A stretch of 64,000 nt of DNA from Nonlabens sp. YIK11 (GCF_001413925.1 NZ_LBMJ01000001.1:868001-932000); one strand, 5' to 3'. Shown: positions 37,209 to 47,189, numbered from the stretch's first letter. The notes: generated by a model not told the origin, from the letters alone. A program made the numbers and translations.

Positions 37209-38675
37209 ATGTATACTCTTACAACTAAATTAAAAGTATTTGCCATAATCCTAATGGTTGTGGGCGCTGTGTTTACAGCTATTGGCTTTCTTGCTGTTCC
37301 TGCAGATGAGGCAGCTGTTGAGGAAATGCTTGCTAAAGAAGAAGCAGCTCACGGCGGTGCTCATGGTGAAACACATCAAGTCGGTGAAGATCATTCTGGA
37401 TCCACACACGAAGGTGCAGCTGGTGACCATGCTATGGAGTCTCATGACACGGAAGACATGCACATGGAAACGGGTTATGTTACGGATAACGACGTCGCTC
37501 ATGCTGACGACGCTCATACCACGACACCACACGAGGCCGAAGACCACGCTGGTTCTCATGCAGAGCATGTTTATCACCAGTTGGTAAATCGTCCATGGTC
37601 TGCGGTATATGTAGCTTGTTTCTTTTTCTTTATGATTGGTTTAGGTGTTTTAGCATTCTATGCCATCCAGAAAGTAGCGCAAGCAGGTTGGTCTCCGGTA
37701 CTATTTAGAGTCATGGAAGGTATCAGCAGTTACATACTGCCTGGTGGTATTCTAATGTTCTTATTGTTACTGGTAACAGGCCTAGGTCTGAACCACATTT
37801 TTACTTGGATGACTCCGGGAATTGATGATCCAACAAGTGAAGCCTATGATCATATCGTAGCTGGCAAGACTGGATTTTTAAATGTTCCATTTTGGTTGAT
37901 TCGTGCCGGTATTTTCTTGGTAGGTTGGAATATCTATAGAATGAACATTCGTAAGTTCAGTTTAAAGCAAGATGAGAGCCCAGAAGGTAATGTTTGGTAC
38001 AAGAAGGCATTTAAGCACAGTGCTATGTTTTTAGTATTCTTTATTGTTACGGAATCTATCATGGCTTGGGATTGGATCCTTAGTTTTGATCCACACTGGT
38101 TCTCTACATTATTTGGATGGTATGTTCTAGCGAGTATGTTGGTTTCTGCTATAACGGTCATCGCTTTAGTAACTATATTCCTTAAAGGAAAAGGTTACTT
38201 GGAGTTCGTTAACGATTCCCACATCCATGACCTTGCAAAGTTCATGTTCGGTTTCAGTATTTTTTGGACTTACCTGTGGTTTTCACAGTTCATGTTGATC
38301 TGGTACTCTAATATTCCAGAAGAGGTGACATACTTTGTTACACGTATCAACGACTACAACATTTTGTTCTTTGGAATGGTCGCAATTAACTTCCTTTTCC
38401 CGTTATTAATTCTGATGAATTCCGACTTTAAACGTGTGAATTGGTTTGTTGTAACGGCTGGTATTTTCATCCTTATAGGTCACTATCTTGACATTTATGT
38501 GATGGTGATGCCAGGAACCGTAGGAGCATCTTGGTTTATTGGTTTTCCAGAGATAGGAGCATTTATGTTTTTTGCAGGTCTATTCTTGCTATACGTATTC
38601 AATACCATGACGAAGGCACCACTATTGGCTAAAGGAGATCCTTTCCTAGGTGAGAGCAAACATTTTCATTATTAA
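37209..38675 (+). CDS. actF: Alternative complex III subunit F, quinone-binding membrane protein
   Basis: 488 residues, second NrfD-like subunit, about 10 membrane helices. First helix at about 8-30; the others start at about 130 after a loop. That loop (about 40-125) is strikingly histidine-rich and acidic, with about 15 His in some 80 residues (for example AHGGAHGETHQVGEDH). Membrane part: PWSAVYVACFFFFMIGLGVLAFYA, AWDWILSFDPHWFSTLFGWYV, DIYVMVMPGTVGASW. The loop faces the periplasm if the first helix is oriented as in homologues, where it could bind copper or zinc; that is inference. Confidence 0.94.
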   Translation: MYTLTTKLKVFAIILMVVGAVFTAIGFLAVPADEAAVEEMLAKEEAAHGGAHGETHQVGEDHSGSTHEGAAGDHAMESHDTEDMHMETGYVTDNDVAHADDAHTTTPHEAEDHAGSHAEHVYHQLVNRPWSAVYVACFFFFMIGLGVLAFYAIQKVAQAGWSPVLFRVMEGISSYILPGGILMFLLLLVTGLGLNHIFTWMTPGIDDPTSEAYDHIVAGKTGFLNVPFWLIRAGIFLVGWNIYRMNIRKFSLKQDESPEGNVWYKKAFKHSAMFLVFFIVTESIMAWDWILSFDPHWFSTLFGWYVLASMLVSAITVIALVTIFLKGKGYLEFVNDSHIHDLAKFMFGFSIFWTYLWFSQFMLIWYSNIPEEVTYFVTRINDYNILFFGMVAINFLFPLLILMNSDFKRVNWFVVTAGIFILIGHYLDIYVMVMPGTVGASWFIGFPEIGAFMFFAGLFLLYVFNTMTKAPLLAKGDPFLGESKHFHY

Positions 38676-38697
38676 AATTTCATAGAAAAAAACTGTA

Positions 38698-39774
38698 ATG
38701 ACAGCATTTCTAATCATATTAATTGCAGCACTTCTTGCCGTTTCGATCTGGCAAATATCCAAGATTGTTAAACTAGGCAAGGCTCCAGATCCTGATACGG
38801 ATCAGAGCGAAGTTGCTAACGACAATGACAACAAGCGTAATGGGCAAGGAATGCTCATATTCGTAATTGCGATGTACATCATGATGATAGCTTGTTTCAT
38901 AGGCTATCAAGACTACTTTTTACCAGATGCTGGATCTGAGCACGGTGTGGAATATGACAACCTACTGTTACTAACAACAGTGGTGATCATGATTGTACAG
39001 TTCTTGACTCAAGCATTGTTGCATTGGTTCTCGTATAAATATCACGGAAAGAAAGGTCAACGTGCCTTATTCTATGCTGATAATGACCGTCTAGAGTTTA
39101 TTTGGACGGCTATCCCAGTTGTAGTGTTAGCTGGATTGATTTTATGGGGATTGTTCTCATGGAATGATATCATGGATGCTAATACCGATGATGATCCTTT
39201 GATCGTTGAAGTATATGCCTATCAATTTGGTTGGAGAGTTCGTTATAGCGGTGCAGATAATACCCTAGGAGATGCAAACGTCCGTTTTATTGAAGGTACT
39301 AACCTTGTTGGTATAGACCCAACGGATGCAGATGGTATGGACGATGCACTTGCGCAAGAATTGCACTTGCCGGTAAATAGACCAGTATTGTTCAAGTTCC
39401 GTTCTCAAGACGTGTTGCACTCTGCATATATGCCACACTTTAGAGCACAGATGAACGTTGTACCTGGAATGGTCACGCAATTCAAATTCACGCCTACGGT
39501 TACTTCCGAAGATTATAGGTCTACTGAATTTATGACTGAAAAAGTTCGTAAGATTAATGAGATACGACGACAAAAAAGCAAGGAGCTTTTAGCCGCAGGA
39601 GATGTTGGTTTAGATCCTTATGAATTTGAATACTATTTGCTTTGTAATAAGATCTGTGGAAAATCCCACTACAATATGCAAGCAAAAATAGTCGTAGAGA
39701 CTGAAGAAGAATTTAATGAGTGGCTAGCTGCTCAGGAAACATTTGATCAAACATTAGCGAAAGCTGAAAATTAG
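38698..39774 (+). CDS. coxB: Cytochrome c oxidase subunit II
   Basis: 358 residues. Two N-terminal membrane helices (about 45-65 and 88-110, after one short hydrophobic start), then the periplasmic cupredoxin domain. The copper A ligands are seen: His in AYMPHFRAQMNVVPGM, Cys316 and Cys320 with the following His and Met in LLCNKICGKSHYNM, and an acidic EYYL before them. There is no fused cytochrome c domain, in keeping with electron delivery from ActE. 22 bases after actF and 5 before ctaD. Confidence 0.95.
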   Translation: MTAFLIILIAALLAVSIWQISKIVKLGKAPDPDTDQSEVANDNDNKRNGQGMLIFVIAMYIMMIACFIGYQDYFLPDAGSEHGVEYDNLLLLTTVVIMIVQFLTQALLHWFSYKYHGKKGQRALFYADNDRLEFIWTAIPVVVLAGLILWGLFSWNDIMDANTDDDPLIVEVYAYQFGWRVRYSGADNTLGDANVRFIEGTNLVGIDPTDADGMDDALAQELHLPVNRPVLFKFRSQDVLHSAYMPHFRAQMNVVPGMVTQFKFTPTVTSEDYRSTEFMTEKVRKINEIRRQKSKELLAAGDVGLDPYEFEYYLLCNKICGKSHYNMQAKIVVETEEEFNEWLAAQETFDQTLAKAEN

Positions 39775-39779
39775 TACTT

Positions 39780-41603
39780 ATGGGACAAGCTGTTGCAGTT
39801 GCACACGATGACCACGGACATGACGATGGGCATCACCACCACAAAGAAACCTTTGTAACTAAATATATATTTTCTCAGGATCATAAGATGATTGCAAAGC
39901 AATATCTTATTACTGGGTTAATCATGGGTGTTATTGGTATTGCCATGTCTCTTTTAATGAGAATGCAAATTGCCAATCCCGAAGAGCCAAACGTAATCTT
40001 TGAAGCACTACTTGGGAAATGGGCTCCAGGTGGAGTTATGGATCCAGGTATTTATCTCGCACTGGTTACTATTCATGGTACTATCATGGTATTCTTTGTA
40101 CTAACTGCTGGTTTGAGTGGTACGTTCTCTAATTTCTTGATTCCATTACAGATCGGTGCTCGAGATATGGCATCTGGATTCTTAAACATGGTATCTTATT
40201 GGTTGTTTTTCCTGTCTTCCGCGATAATGATTGGTTCTTTATTCGTAGAGTTAGGACCTGCCGCTGCTGGTTGGACCATTTATCCACCACTTAGTGCATT
40301 GCCTGAGGCTATGCCAGGCTCTGCAATGGGTATGACCTTGTGGCTAGTATCTATGGCGATTTTCATTGCCTCATCATTATTAGGTTCTTTGAATTATGTA
40401 GTAACCGTAATCAACCTAAGAACTAAAGGAATGTCAATGACAAGATTGCCATTGACCATCTGGGCGTTTTTCGTTACCGCTATTATTGGTATTGTTTCGT
40501 TCCCAGTATTGTTTGCTGCAGCGTTGTTATTGATTATGGATAGAAGTTTTGGAACTTCCTTCTTCTTATCTGACATCTACATTCAAGGTGAAGTTTTAGC
40601 AAACCAAGGTGGTTCTCCAGTATTGTTCGAACACTTATTCTGGTTCTTGGGTCACCCAGAAGTTTACATTGTATTGCTACCTGCACTAGGGATCACATCT
40701 GAAATTATTGCTACCAATTCTCGTAAACCTATCTTTGGTTATCGTGCCATGGTTGCATCCATTCTTGCAATCGCATTCTTATCTACAATTGTTTGGGGTC
40801 ACCATATGTTTATTTCTGGGATGAATCCTTTCTTGGGATCGGTATTTACGTTCACAACTCTTTTGATCGCGATACCATCTGCAGTAAAAGCATTTAACTA
40901 TATCACCACTTTGTGGAAGGGTAACCTCCAGATGAATCCAGCGATGCTGTTCTCTATTGGGCTAGTATCAACATTTATCACGGGTGGACTTACAGGAATT
41001 ATATTAGGTGACAGTACACTGGATATAAATGTCCACGACACCTATTTCGTAGTAGCTCACTTCCACTTGGTAATGGGTATATCTGCATTGTATGGGTTAT
41101 TTGCTGGAGTTTACCATTGGTTCCCTAAAATGTTCAACCGCATGATGGATAAGAATTTAGGTTATGCACACTTCTGGATGACCGCCGTTGGAGCGTACGG
41201 TGTGTTTTTCCCAATGCACTTTGTGGGAATGGCAGGATTACCTAGACGTTACTACACCAATACAAACTTTCCATACTTTGATGATTTAGCAGATACCAAC
41301 TCGTTGATTACCTACTTCGCGATTTTTACTGCGGTAGCCCAATTGTTCTTTGCATATAACTTTGTGAAGAGTATCTTCTTTGGTAAGAAAGCACCAGCGA
41401 ATCCTTGGAAATCCAATACTTTGGAATGGACTACTGGTGACAAGCACATCCACGGTAATTGGGCTGGAGACATACCTCATGTACACAGATGGCCTTATGA
41501 TTACTCAAAACTTAATGAAGATGATGAGTATGTTATAGCCGGACAGGATTATGTGCCACAGCACATTCCACTACAGCCTAAAGAAGAAGAAATGAATCAC
41601 TAA
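39780..41603 (+). CDS. ctaD: Cytochrome c oxidase subunit I
   Basis: 607 residues with 12 or more membrane helices; carries heme a, heme a3 and copper B. Seen: TIHGTIMVFFVLTAGLSGTF (heme a His), FWFLGHPEVYIVLLPALGI (copper B His and cross-linked Tyr), the HH pair in TIVWGHHMFISGMNP, and HDTYFVVAHFHLVMG (heme ligands). The N-terminus is histidine-rich (HDDHGHDDGHHHHKE). Last gene of the operon, followed by a strong terminator. Subunits III and IV are not adjacent. Confidence 0.96.
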   Translation: MGQAVAVAHDDHGHDDGHHHHKETFVTKYIFSQDHKMIAKQYLITGLIMGVIGIAMSLLMRMQIANPEEPNVIFEALLGKWAPGGVMDPGIYLALVTIHGTIMVFFVLTAGLSGTFSNFLIPLQIGARDMASGFLNMVSYWLFFLSSAIMIGSLFVELGPAAAGWTIYPPLSALPEAMPGSAMGMTLWLVSMAIFIASSLLGSLNYVVTVINLRTKGMSMTRLPLTIWAFFVTAIIGIVSFPVLFAAALLLIMDRSFGTSFFLSDIYIQGEVLANQGGSPVLFEHLFWFLGHPEVYIVLLPALGITSEIIATNSRKPIFGYRAMVASILAIAFLSTIVWGHHMFISGMNPFLGSVFTFTTLLIAIPSAVKAFNYITTLWKGNLQMNPAMLFSIGLVSTFITGGLTGIILGDSTLDINVHDTYFVVAHFHLVMGISALYGLFAGVYHWFPKMFNRMMDKNLGYAHFWMTAVGAYGVFFPMHFVGMAGLPRRYYTNTNFPYFDDLADTNSLITYFAIFTAVAQLFFAYNFVKSIFFGKKAPANPWKSNTLEWTTGDKHIHGNWAGDIPHVHRWPYDYSKLNEDDEYVIAGQDYVPQHIPLQPKEEEMNH

Positions 41604-41622
41604 GAAATCATTGATCTTAAAT

Positions 41623-41654
41623 AAAAAAGGTGGAGCATTCGCTCCACCTTTTTT
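41623..41654. terminator. Bidirectional terminator after the respiratory operon
   Basis: AAAAAAGGTGGAGC, loop ATTC, GCTCCACCTTTTTT; serves the act-cox operon and the converging peroxiredoxin gene. Confidence 0.93.
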
Positions 41655-41676
41655 GTGTGATGTAATGAGATCCAGC

Positions 41677-42183
41677 TTAAGCTCCTCCACGAGCAGGATA
41701 ACCCTTGTCTTCAATAAAATCGATAGCGTTTAGAAGATCATCCAGTTGTGGTCTGGCAAATGGCATGGTTTGCACGGTACTACCATATAACGTTCCGTCT
41801 TTTTTGATGAGGAACAGTCCTGGTTCAGAGAACAATTCAGGTTCTTTCTCGCTAATACCTTCAGATAGGTAAAGACCCCATTCTTGGGCTTGTTCTTTCG
41901 TTAGGTTGTATCCTACAGGAATGCTTTCAATATCCCATTCATCGCCCGTTTTTTTAGCGCGCTCTTCAGTGTCCATGCTTATCGCGATAACATTCACGCC
42001 GCGATCTACAAAATCAGTTAATTTATCTTTCAAAGATTCCAATTGCTTTTTGCAAACTGGGCAGTGATAGCCACGATAAAACAAGATCAACGTATACTTT
42101 TCTGGGTCCTGCTTTGCCATGGACCATTGGGTATCGTTGATGAGATCGAGTTCTAGATGTGGTACTTTTTGAGTAGGTTTCAT
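41677..42183 (-). CDS. Peroxiredoxin-like AhpC/TSA family protein
   Basis: 168 residues, thioredoxin-fold redox protein. The active site LFYRGYHCPVCKKQLESL has a CPVC pair in the position of the peroxidatic cysteine; a CxxC is more like the redoxin/bacterioferritin co-migratory group than classical AhpC. C-terminal part holds GLFLIKKDGTLYGSTVQ. No signal peptide, so cytoplasmic. Likely reduces peroxides or protein disulfides. Single gene, convergent to the respiratory operon. Confidence 0.9.
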   Translation of the reverse strand: MKPTQKVPHLELDLINDTQWSMAKQDPEKYTLILFYRGYHCPVCKKQLESLKDKLTDFVDRGVNVIAISMDTEERAKKTGDEWDIESIPVGYNLTKEQAQEWGLYLSEGISEKEPELFSEPGLFLIKKDGTLYGSTVQTMPFARPQLDDLLNAIDFIEDKGYPARGGA

Positions 42184-42262
42184 ATTTTTATTTTCAATAT
42201 AGCGCTGCCTTTTCCTATTTCTACTAAATTCAAGCTAATTGATATAATGTTGAGAATAGTTA

Positions 42263-42278
42263 CGCTTTCGCGAAAGCA
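42263..42278. repeat. Dispersed palindrome copy, intergenic
   Basis: CGCTTTCGCGAAAGCA: exact 14-base core with one end base changed, in the divergent spacer before ruvB. Confidence 0.85.
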
Positions 42279-42307
42279 AAAACACGACGAACAATTTCAC
42301 TATCGAC

Positions 42308-42315
42308 TATCTTTG
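42308..42315 (+). promoter_or_regulatory. -7 promoter element of ruvB
   Basis: TATCTTTG fits TANNTTTG; it lies 5 bases before the ruvB ATG, so the transcript would be nearly leaderless. Confidence 0.45.
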
Positions 42316-42320
42316 AAACT

Positions 42321-43349
42321 ATGAATGAGCACCTAGACGCAAGCGGCGATAATTTTTCTAATGAAGAGCACGACATAGAGCGTGCCTTAAGGCCGTTATC
42401 ATTTGACGATTTTGCTGGTCAGGACCAAATATTGGAGAACTTAAAAATCTTCGTCCAGGCGGCAAATCAACGTGGTGATGCTTTAGACCACACTCTTTTT
42501 CACGGTCCTCCAGGATTGGGAAAAACCACACTGGCGCATATTCTCGCTGCAGAATTAGGCGTAGGCATCAAGGTGACTTCAGGACCAGTTCTGGATAAAC
42601 CTGGTGATCTCGCTGGATTGTTGACCAATCTTGACGAGCGTGATGTCCTTTTTATAGATGAGATCCATAGGCTTAGTCCTATTGTAGAAGAATACCTCTA
42701 TAGCGCGATGGAAGACTATAAGATCGACATCATGATCGAGACTGGTCCTAATGCCCGTACGGTACAGATCAATCTTGCACCTTTCACTCTTATTGGAGCG
42801 ACAACTCGTAGCGGTCTATTAACCGCACCCATGCGAGCCAGATTTGGGATTTCATCAAGATTACAATATTATACTACAGAACTTTTATCCACCATCGTGG
42901 AACGCAGCAGCGAGATCCTACAGGTACAAATCGATCAGGAAGCTGCCATTGAAATTGCGGGACGCAGTCGTGGTACACCGCGTATTGCAAATGCATTGCT
43001 TAGAAGAGTGCGTGATTTTGCTCAAATCAAAGGAACAGGAAATATCGATCTGGATATTTCCAGATATTCACTTAAAGCACTGAACGTAGATGCACACGGT
43101 CTGGATGAAATGGACAACAAAATATTGACGACCATCATCGACAAATTTAAAGGTGGACCCGTAGGTATCACTACGCTTTCTACAGCTGTTTCAGAAAGTG
43201 CGGAAACCATCGAGGAAGTCTACGAGCCGTTCTTGATTCAGCAAGGTTTTATCATCAGGACACCTCGTGGCCGTGAAGTGACAGAGCATGCCTACAAACA
43301 TCTAGGCAGAACGCCTAATGCAAGAATGGGTGGTCTTTTCGACCAATAG
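42321..43349 (+). CDS. ruvB: Holliday junction DNA helicase RuvB
   Basis: 342 residues, AAA+ motor that drives branch migration with RuvA. Walker A GPPGLGKT near residue 62, Walker [12 protein letters not shown], sensor 1 [17 protein letters not shown] with the arginine finger, and the C-terminal winged-helix domain ([21 protein letters not shown]). Its partner ruvA is about 4 kb downstream in the same window. The P450 gene starts 3 bases after its stop, so both are probably co-transcribed. Confidence 0.97.
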   Translation: MNEHLDASGDNFSNEEHDIERALRPLSFDDFAGQDQILENLKIFVQAANQRGDALDHTLFHGPPGLGKTTLAHILAAELGVGIKVTSGPVLDKPGDLAGLLTNLDERDVLFIDEIHRLSPIVEEYLYSAMEDYKIDIMIETGPNARTVQINLAPFTLIGATTRSGLLTAPMRARFGISSRLQYYTTELLSTIVERSSEILQVQIDQEAAIEIAGRSRGTPRIANALLRRVRDFAQIKGTGNIDLDISRYSLKALNVDAHGLDEMDNKILTTIIDKFKGGPVGITTLSTAVSESAETIEEVYEPFLIQQGFIIRTPRGREVTEHAYKHLGRTPNARMGGLFDQ

Positions 43350-43352
43350 CCT

Positions 43353-44690
43353 ATGCGATCGATTGAAAAAGTACCCACGTTACGGTTTTTGTCAAAAACC
43401 AGGCAGATCTACAATGATCCGCTGCCTTTTCATAGGGAGAATTTCCAGAGGTACAGCAATACATTTAAGATAAGCCCTAAGCCTGGCTTGACTATTCATT
43501 TTACCTGCGACACAGAGCTTACAAAGCATATCCTCCAAACCAATCAGCGCAATTACAACAAGTCCAGCCTACAAACAGATGATCTTGGTAAATACATAGG
43601 TCACGGATTGTTAACTGAAAATGGCGAGAAGTGGCGTGCCAACCGCAAGCTGGTCCAGCCGGCATTTTACAAGAAACAAATTGCCACACTCATGGATTCC
43701 ATGGATCAGGTGATTCAAAAAGAGCTGTCCAGGATTACTCTGGATAAACCCGTTGATATTCATGAAATATTCAGTGATCTAGCTTTTAAAGTGGTTGCGC
43801 GCAGCCTGTTCTATCTAGAAGATATGGATGAGCGCATCGCACGCTTGCAATATATTACCGAGGCGGCTCAAAAAATGTTGATCAAAGAACTACGTGTGCC
43901 GTGGATGCTTTGGTACTTCAATAGTAAATGGCTTTCAGGAACCTCGAGTATTTCTTATCACATGGAATTGATAGAAGAGGCACGATCCATTTTGCAGGAA
44001 ATCATCAATCAGCGCAGGACAGAGAAAAAGGAATACGGCGATCTACTGGACATGCTGTTGCAATCCACCTATGAAGATGGGTCCCATATGACCGATCCAC
44101 AATTGATAGACGAGATCCTTGTATTGTTTATCGCAGGTCATGAAACCACGGCAAACGCATTGACTTTTGCCACGCAATTGCTCGCACATCATACAGATAA
44201 GGCCGCCATTGCCAGAAATGAAATTGACCAACTGGAAAGCGATGACCTCATGGTCCAGATGAAGGAACTGGAATACACACGACAAGTCCTTGAAGAAACC
44301 ATGAGAATGTATCCGCCAGCTTATGTGACAGATCGCGTGGCGGTAGAAGACGATGTTTGCGGTGATATCTCATTACCTGCTGGCAGCATCTGGCTCATCA
44401 GTTTTTATGAAATGCATCGGCGTCAGGATTTATGGGACCAGCCAGAAACCTTCCTGCCAGAACGCTTTAATGCCGAAATCAAAAAGCAATGGAACGACCA
44501 ATACTTTCCGTTTGGCGCTGGGCCACGCATGTGTATAGGTAATAATTTTGCGATGTACGAGATGGCTTTGGTCATCAAGAACATCTTGAAAAACTATGAT
44601 CTCAAGCCTATTGGCGATGTCATCGAGTACCATCCGTTGATCACTTTACGACCCAAAAACGCCCATGTCACCTTCACTGCTAGAGCTTAG
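43353..44690 (+). CDS. Cytochrome P450
   Basis: 445 residues, heme-thiolate monooxygenase. I-helix oxygen-binding motif AGHETTAN, K-helix EETMRMYP (ExxR), PERF region LPERFNAEI, and the heme loop FPFGAGPRMCIGNNFAM with axial cysteine C394. No membrane anchor is evident. Related bacterial enzymes often hydroxylate fatty acids or terpenoids, but the substrate is unknown. No ferredoxin or reductase gene is adjacent. It lies 3 bases after ruvB, an odd pairing. Confidence 0.93.
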   Translation: MRSIEKVPTLRFLSKTRQIYNDPLPFHRENFQRYSNTFKISPKPGLTIHFTCDTELTKHILQTNQRNYNKSSLQTDDLGKYIGHGLLTENGEKWRANRKLVQPAFYKKQIATLMDSMDQVIQKELSRITLDKPVDIHEIFSDLAFKVVARSLFYLEDMDERIARLQYITEAAQKMLIKELRVPWMLWYFNSKWLSGTSSISYHMELIEEARSILQEIINQRRTEKKEYGDLLDMLLQSTYEDGSHMTDPQLIDEILVLFIAGHETTANALTFATQLLAHHTDKAAIARNEIDQLESDDLMVQMKELEYTRQVLEETMRMYPPAYVTDRVAVEDDVCGDISLPAGSIWLISFYEMHRRQDLWDQPETFLPERFNAEIKKQWNDQYFPFGAGPRMCIGNNFAMYEMALVIKNILKNYDLKPIGDVIEYHPLITLRPKNAHVTFTARA

Positions 44691-44738
44691 CAAATTGCTA
44701 GCTCAAATGTTTGACAGGAAAATGAATGTGTAAATGAG

Positions 44739-44758
44739 TTCGCTTTCGCGAAAGCGAA
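44739..44758. repeat. Dispersed palindrome copy, intergenic, full 20-base form
   Basis: Exact TTCGCTTTCGCGAAAGCGAA between the P450 gene and maeB. It could also act as a weak transcription end for the P450 operon. Confidence 0.92.
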
Positions 44759-44828
44759 TTCTTTATAAACTACCCTTTTCTTACCTATATATGCGGTTTT
44801 GATAAAACAGGTTGAGCCCTATAATCGC

Positions 44829-44836
44829 TACCTTTG
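44829..44836 (+). promoter_or_regulatory. -7 promoter element of maeB
   Basis: TACCTTTG fits TANNTTTG. It covers a TTG at 44834 that could otherwise be taken as a start, and so supports the ATG at 44858. A TTG at 44812 is only 14 bases upstream, closer than usual. Confidence 0.5.
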
Positions 44837-44857
44837 TCACAGCCTAAAAAGCAACCT

Positions 44858-47167
44858 ATGAGCAGCAAACCTAGCAGAAGAAGAGAAGCACTGGTTTATC
44901 ACGCCAAACCTACACCTGGAAAAATCAAGGTAGTACCTACCAAAAAATATAGCAGTCAGCGAGATTTGTCACTGGCCTACAGTCCTGGCGTTGCAGAGCC
45001 TTGTCTGGAAATTGTCAAGGATAAAGCAAACGTCTATAAATACACTACTAAAGGGAATTTAGTGGCTGTGATCAGTAACGGTACCGCTGTTTTGGGCTTG
45101 GGCGACATAGGTCCTGAGGCCAGTAAACCCGTCATGGAAGGAAAAGGACTGCTGTTTAAAATCTTTGCAGACCTTGATTGTTTTGACATTGAGGTAGATA
45201 CCAAAGACGTAGAAGAGTTTATCGCAACGGTCAAAAATATCGCACCTACTTTTGGTGGGATCAATCTGGAAGACATCAAAGCTCCAGAGGCTTTTGAAAT
45301 TGAGCGCAGACTCAAGGAAGAACTGGACATACCGGTCATGCATGATGACCAACACGGTACGGCAATTATTTCCAGTGCAGCGTTATTGAACGCCTTAGAA
45401 CTCGCCGAAAAAAATATTGAGGACGTCAAGATTATCGTTTCTGGTGCGGGAAGTGCCGCGATTTCCTGTACATCACTTTACGTGAAACTAGGAGCGAGGT
45501 TGGAGAACATCATGATGTTTGATATAGATGGTCTTATCACAAAATATAGAACGGATTTAGGTAAAATGCAAATGCAGTTTGCCACCAGTCGCGAGGCGAT
45601 GTCTTTAGAAGAGGCTATGGTAGGTGCAGACGTCTTTTTGGGACTTTCTGCAGGTAATATTGTATCGCAAAAAATGGTGCAATCCATGAGTGATAACCCC
45701 ATTGTTTTTGCGATGGCAAACCCGACGCCAGAAATTGATTATGATCTAGCCATGGCGGCTCGTGAGGATATCATTATGGCCACAGGTCGCAGCGATCATC
45801 CTAACCAGGTGAATAATGTATTGGGTTTCCCATTTATTTTTAGAGGTGCGATGGACGTTCGCGCCACAAAAATCAATGAAGAAATGAAGCTGGCGGCGAC
45901 TTATGCACTGGCTAACCTAGCCAAAGAAGCCGTACCAGAGCAAGTCAATATTGCCTATGGAGAGTTGAAGCTCAACTTTGGCCGTGATTACATCATCCCT
46001 AAGCCATTCGATCCACGATTGATATCTACCATACCGCCAGCCGTCGCTAGAGCGGCAATGGAATCTGGAGTGGCTCAAGAGCCTATTACAGATTGGGAAA
46101 AATACGAGGAGCAATTGCTTAGCCGTATGGGATCTGACAATAAGCTCGTAAGATTATTGTTGAACCGTGCCAGAACAAATCCAAAAAGAATTGTTTTTGC
46201 CGAAGCAGATAATGTTGACGTTCTAAAAGCCGCACAAATCGTGTTGGAAGAAGGCATAGGAACACCTATACTTTTAGGAAGAAAAGATGTCATTGAAGAA
46301 ATGATGGCAGATCTGGATTTTGATCAGCCGTGTTTGATCATTGACCCTAAAACAGATGAGGAGTCTGCGAGACGTGATCGTTATGCTCATGAATTCTGGA
46401 AACTGCGCCAGCGCAAAGGAGTCACCGAATTTGATGCAGGTAAAACCATACGACAGCGCAATTATTTTGCAGCGATGATGGTTAAGGTAGGAGATGCAGA
46501 TGCGTTAATCACTGGTGTGGCACAATCGTATCCGCGATCCGTGCGACCCATGATGGAAATTATAGGAATGGCTCCTGGTGTCGATAAAATCGCTACGACA
46601 AACCTCATGATCACAGATCGAGGGCCGTTGTTCATTTCTGACACTTCCATCAACATAGATCCTGACGCTATTGAGTTGGCCAAAATTGCCCAAATGACTG
46701 GCAGGACTGCAGCCATGTTTGGTATTGATCCTGTAATGGCTATGATCTCTTATGCTAACTTTGGATCGAGCAAACACCCTAATGCTTCAAAGGTGACCGA
46801 CGCTGTCAAATACCTGCATCAATATTATCCTAGTATAGTGGTAGATGGAGAGATCCAGACGGACTTTGCCTTGAATGCCGATATGCTCCAGCAAAAGTTT
46901 CCTTTCTCAAAACTGGCAGGAAAAAAAGTCAACACGCTTATTTTTCCTAACCTGGAAAGCAGTAACTCCACCTACAAATTGTTGAAAGAATTGCGTGGCA
47001 TTGACTCCATAGGACCTATCATGATGGGAATGCAAAAACCCTGTCACATACTACAATTGGGTGCCAGTGTTGACGAGATCGTCAACATGGCCGCTGTGGC
47101 CGTGATCGATGCACAACAAAAGGAAAAAAGAGCAGCTGAACTTTCTAAAAGCGGGAAGACGGCATAG
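44858..47167 (+). CDS. maeB: NADP-dependent malic enzyme with phosphotransacetylase-like domain
   Basis: 769 residues. N-terminal malic enzyme (about 1-430) decarboxylates malate to pyruvate: SLAYSPGVAEPC, the metal/substrate block VMHDDQHGTAIISSAALLNA, and the dinucleotide fold IIVSGAGSAAI. C-terminal domain (about 440-769) resembles phosphate acetyltransferase (RIVFAEADNVDVLKAAQIV, GVAQSYPRSVRPMMEIIG) and in MaeB-type enzymes is regulatory rather than catalytic. The ATG at 44858 is chosen over an upstream TTG at 44834 because the promoter box overlaps the latter. With pckA at 62.5 kb it links C4 acids to C3 metabolism. Confidence 0.95.
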   Translation: MSSKPSRRREALVYHAKPTPGKIKVVPTKKYSSQRDLSLAYSPGVAEPCLEIVKDKANVYKYTTKGNLVAVISNGTAVLGLGDIGPEASKPVMEGKGLLFKIFADLDCFDIEVDTKDVEEFIATVKNIAPTFGGINLEDIKAPEAFEIERRLKEELDIPVMHDDQHGTAIISSAALLNALELAEKNIEDVKIIVSGAGSAAISCTSLYVKLGARLENIMMFDIDGLITKYRTDLGKMQMQFATSREAMSLEEAMVGADVFLGLSAGNIVSQKMVQSMSDNPIVFAMANPTPEIDYDLAMAAREDIIMATGRSDHPNQVNNVLGFPFIFRGAMDVRATKINEEMKLAATYALANLAKEAVPEQVNIAYGELKLNFGRDYIIPKPFDPRLISTIPPAVARAAMESGVAQEPITDWEKYEEQLLSRMGSDNKLVRLLLNRARTNPKRIVFAEADNVDVLKAAQIVLEEGIGTPILLGRKDVIEEMMADLDFDQPCLIIDPKTDEESARRDRYAHEFWKLRQRKGVTEFDAGKTIRQRNYFAAMMVKVGDADALITGVAQSYPRSVRPMMEIIGMAPGVDKIATTNLMITDRGPLFISDTSINIDPDAIELAKIAQMTGRTAAMFGIDPVMAMISYANFGSSKHPNASKVTDAVKYLHQYYPSIVVDGEIQTDFALNADMLQQKFPFSKLAGKKVNTLIFPNLESSNSTYKLLKELRGIDSIGPIMMGMQKPCHILQLGASVDEIVNMAAVAVIDAQQKEKRAAELSKSGKTA

Positions 47168-47189
47168 TCATACCATCTTCTCATGGACC

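Noticed and set aside
44834..44857. TTG start for malic enzyme
   Set aside because: The codon lies in the -7 promoter box TACCTTTG; the ATG at 44858 is in a normal position.
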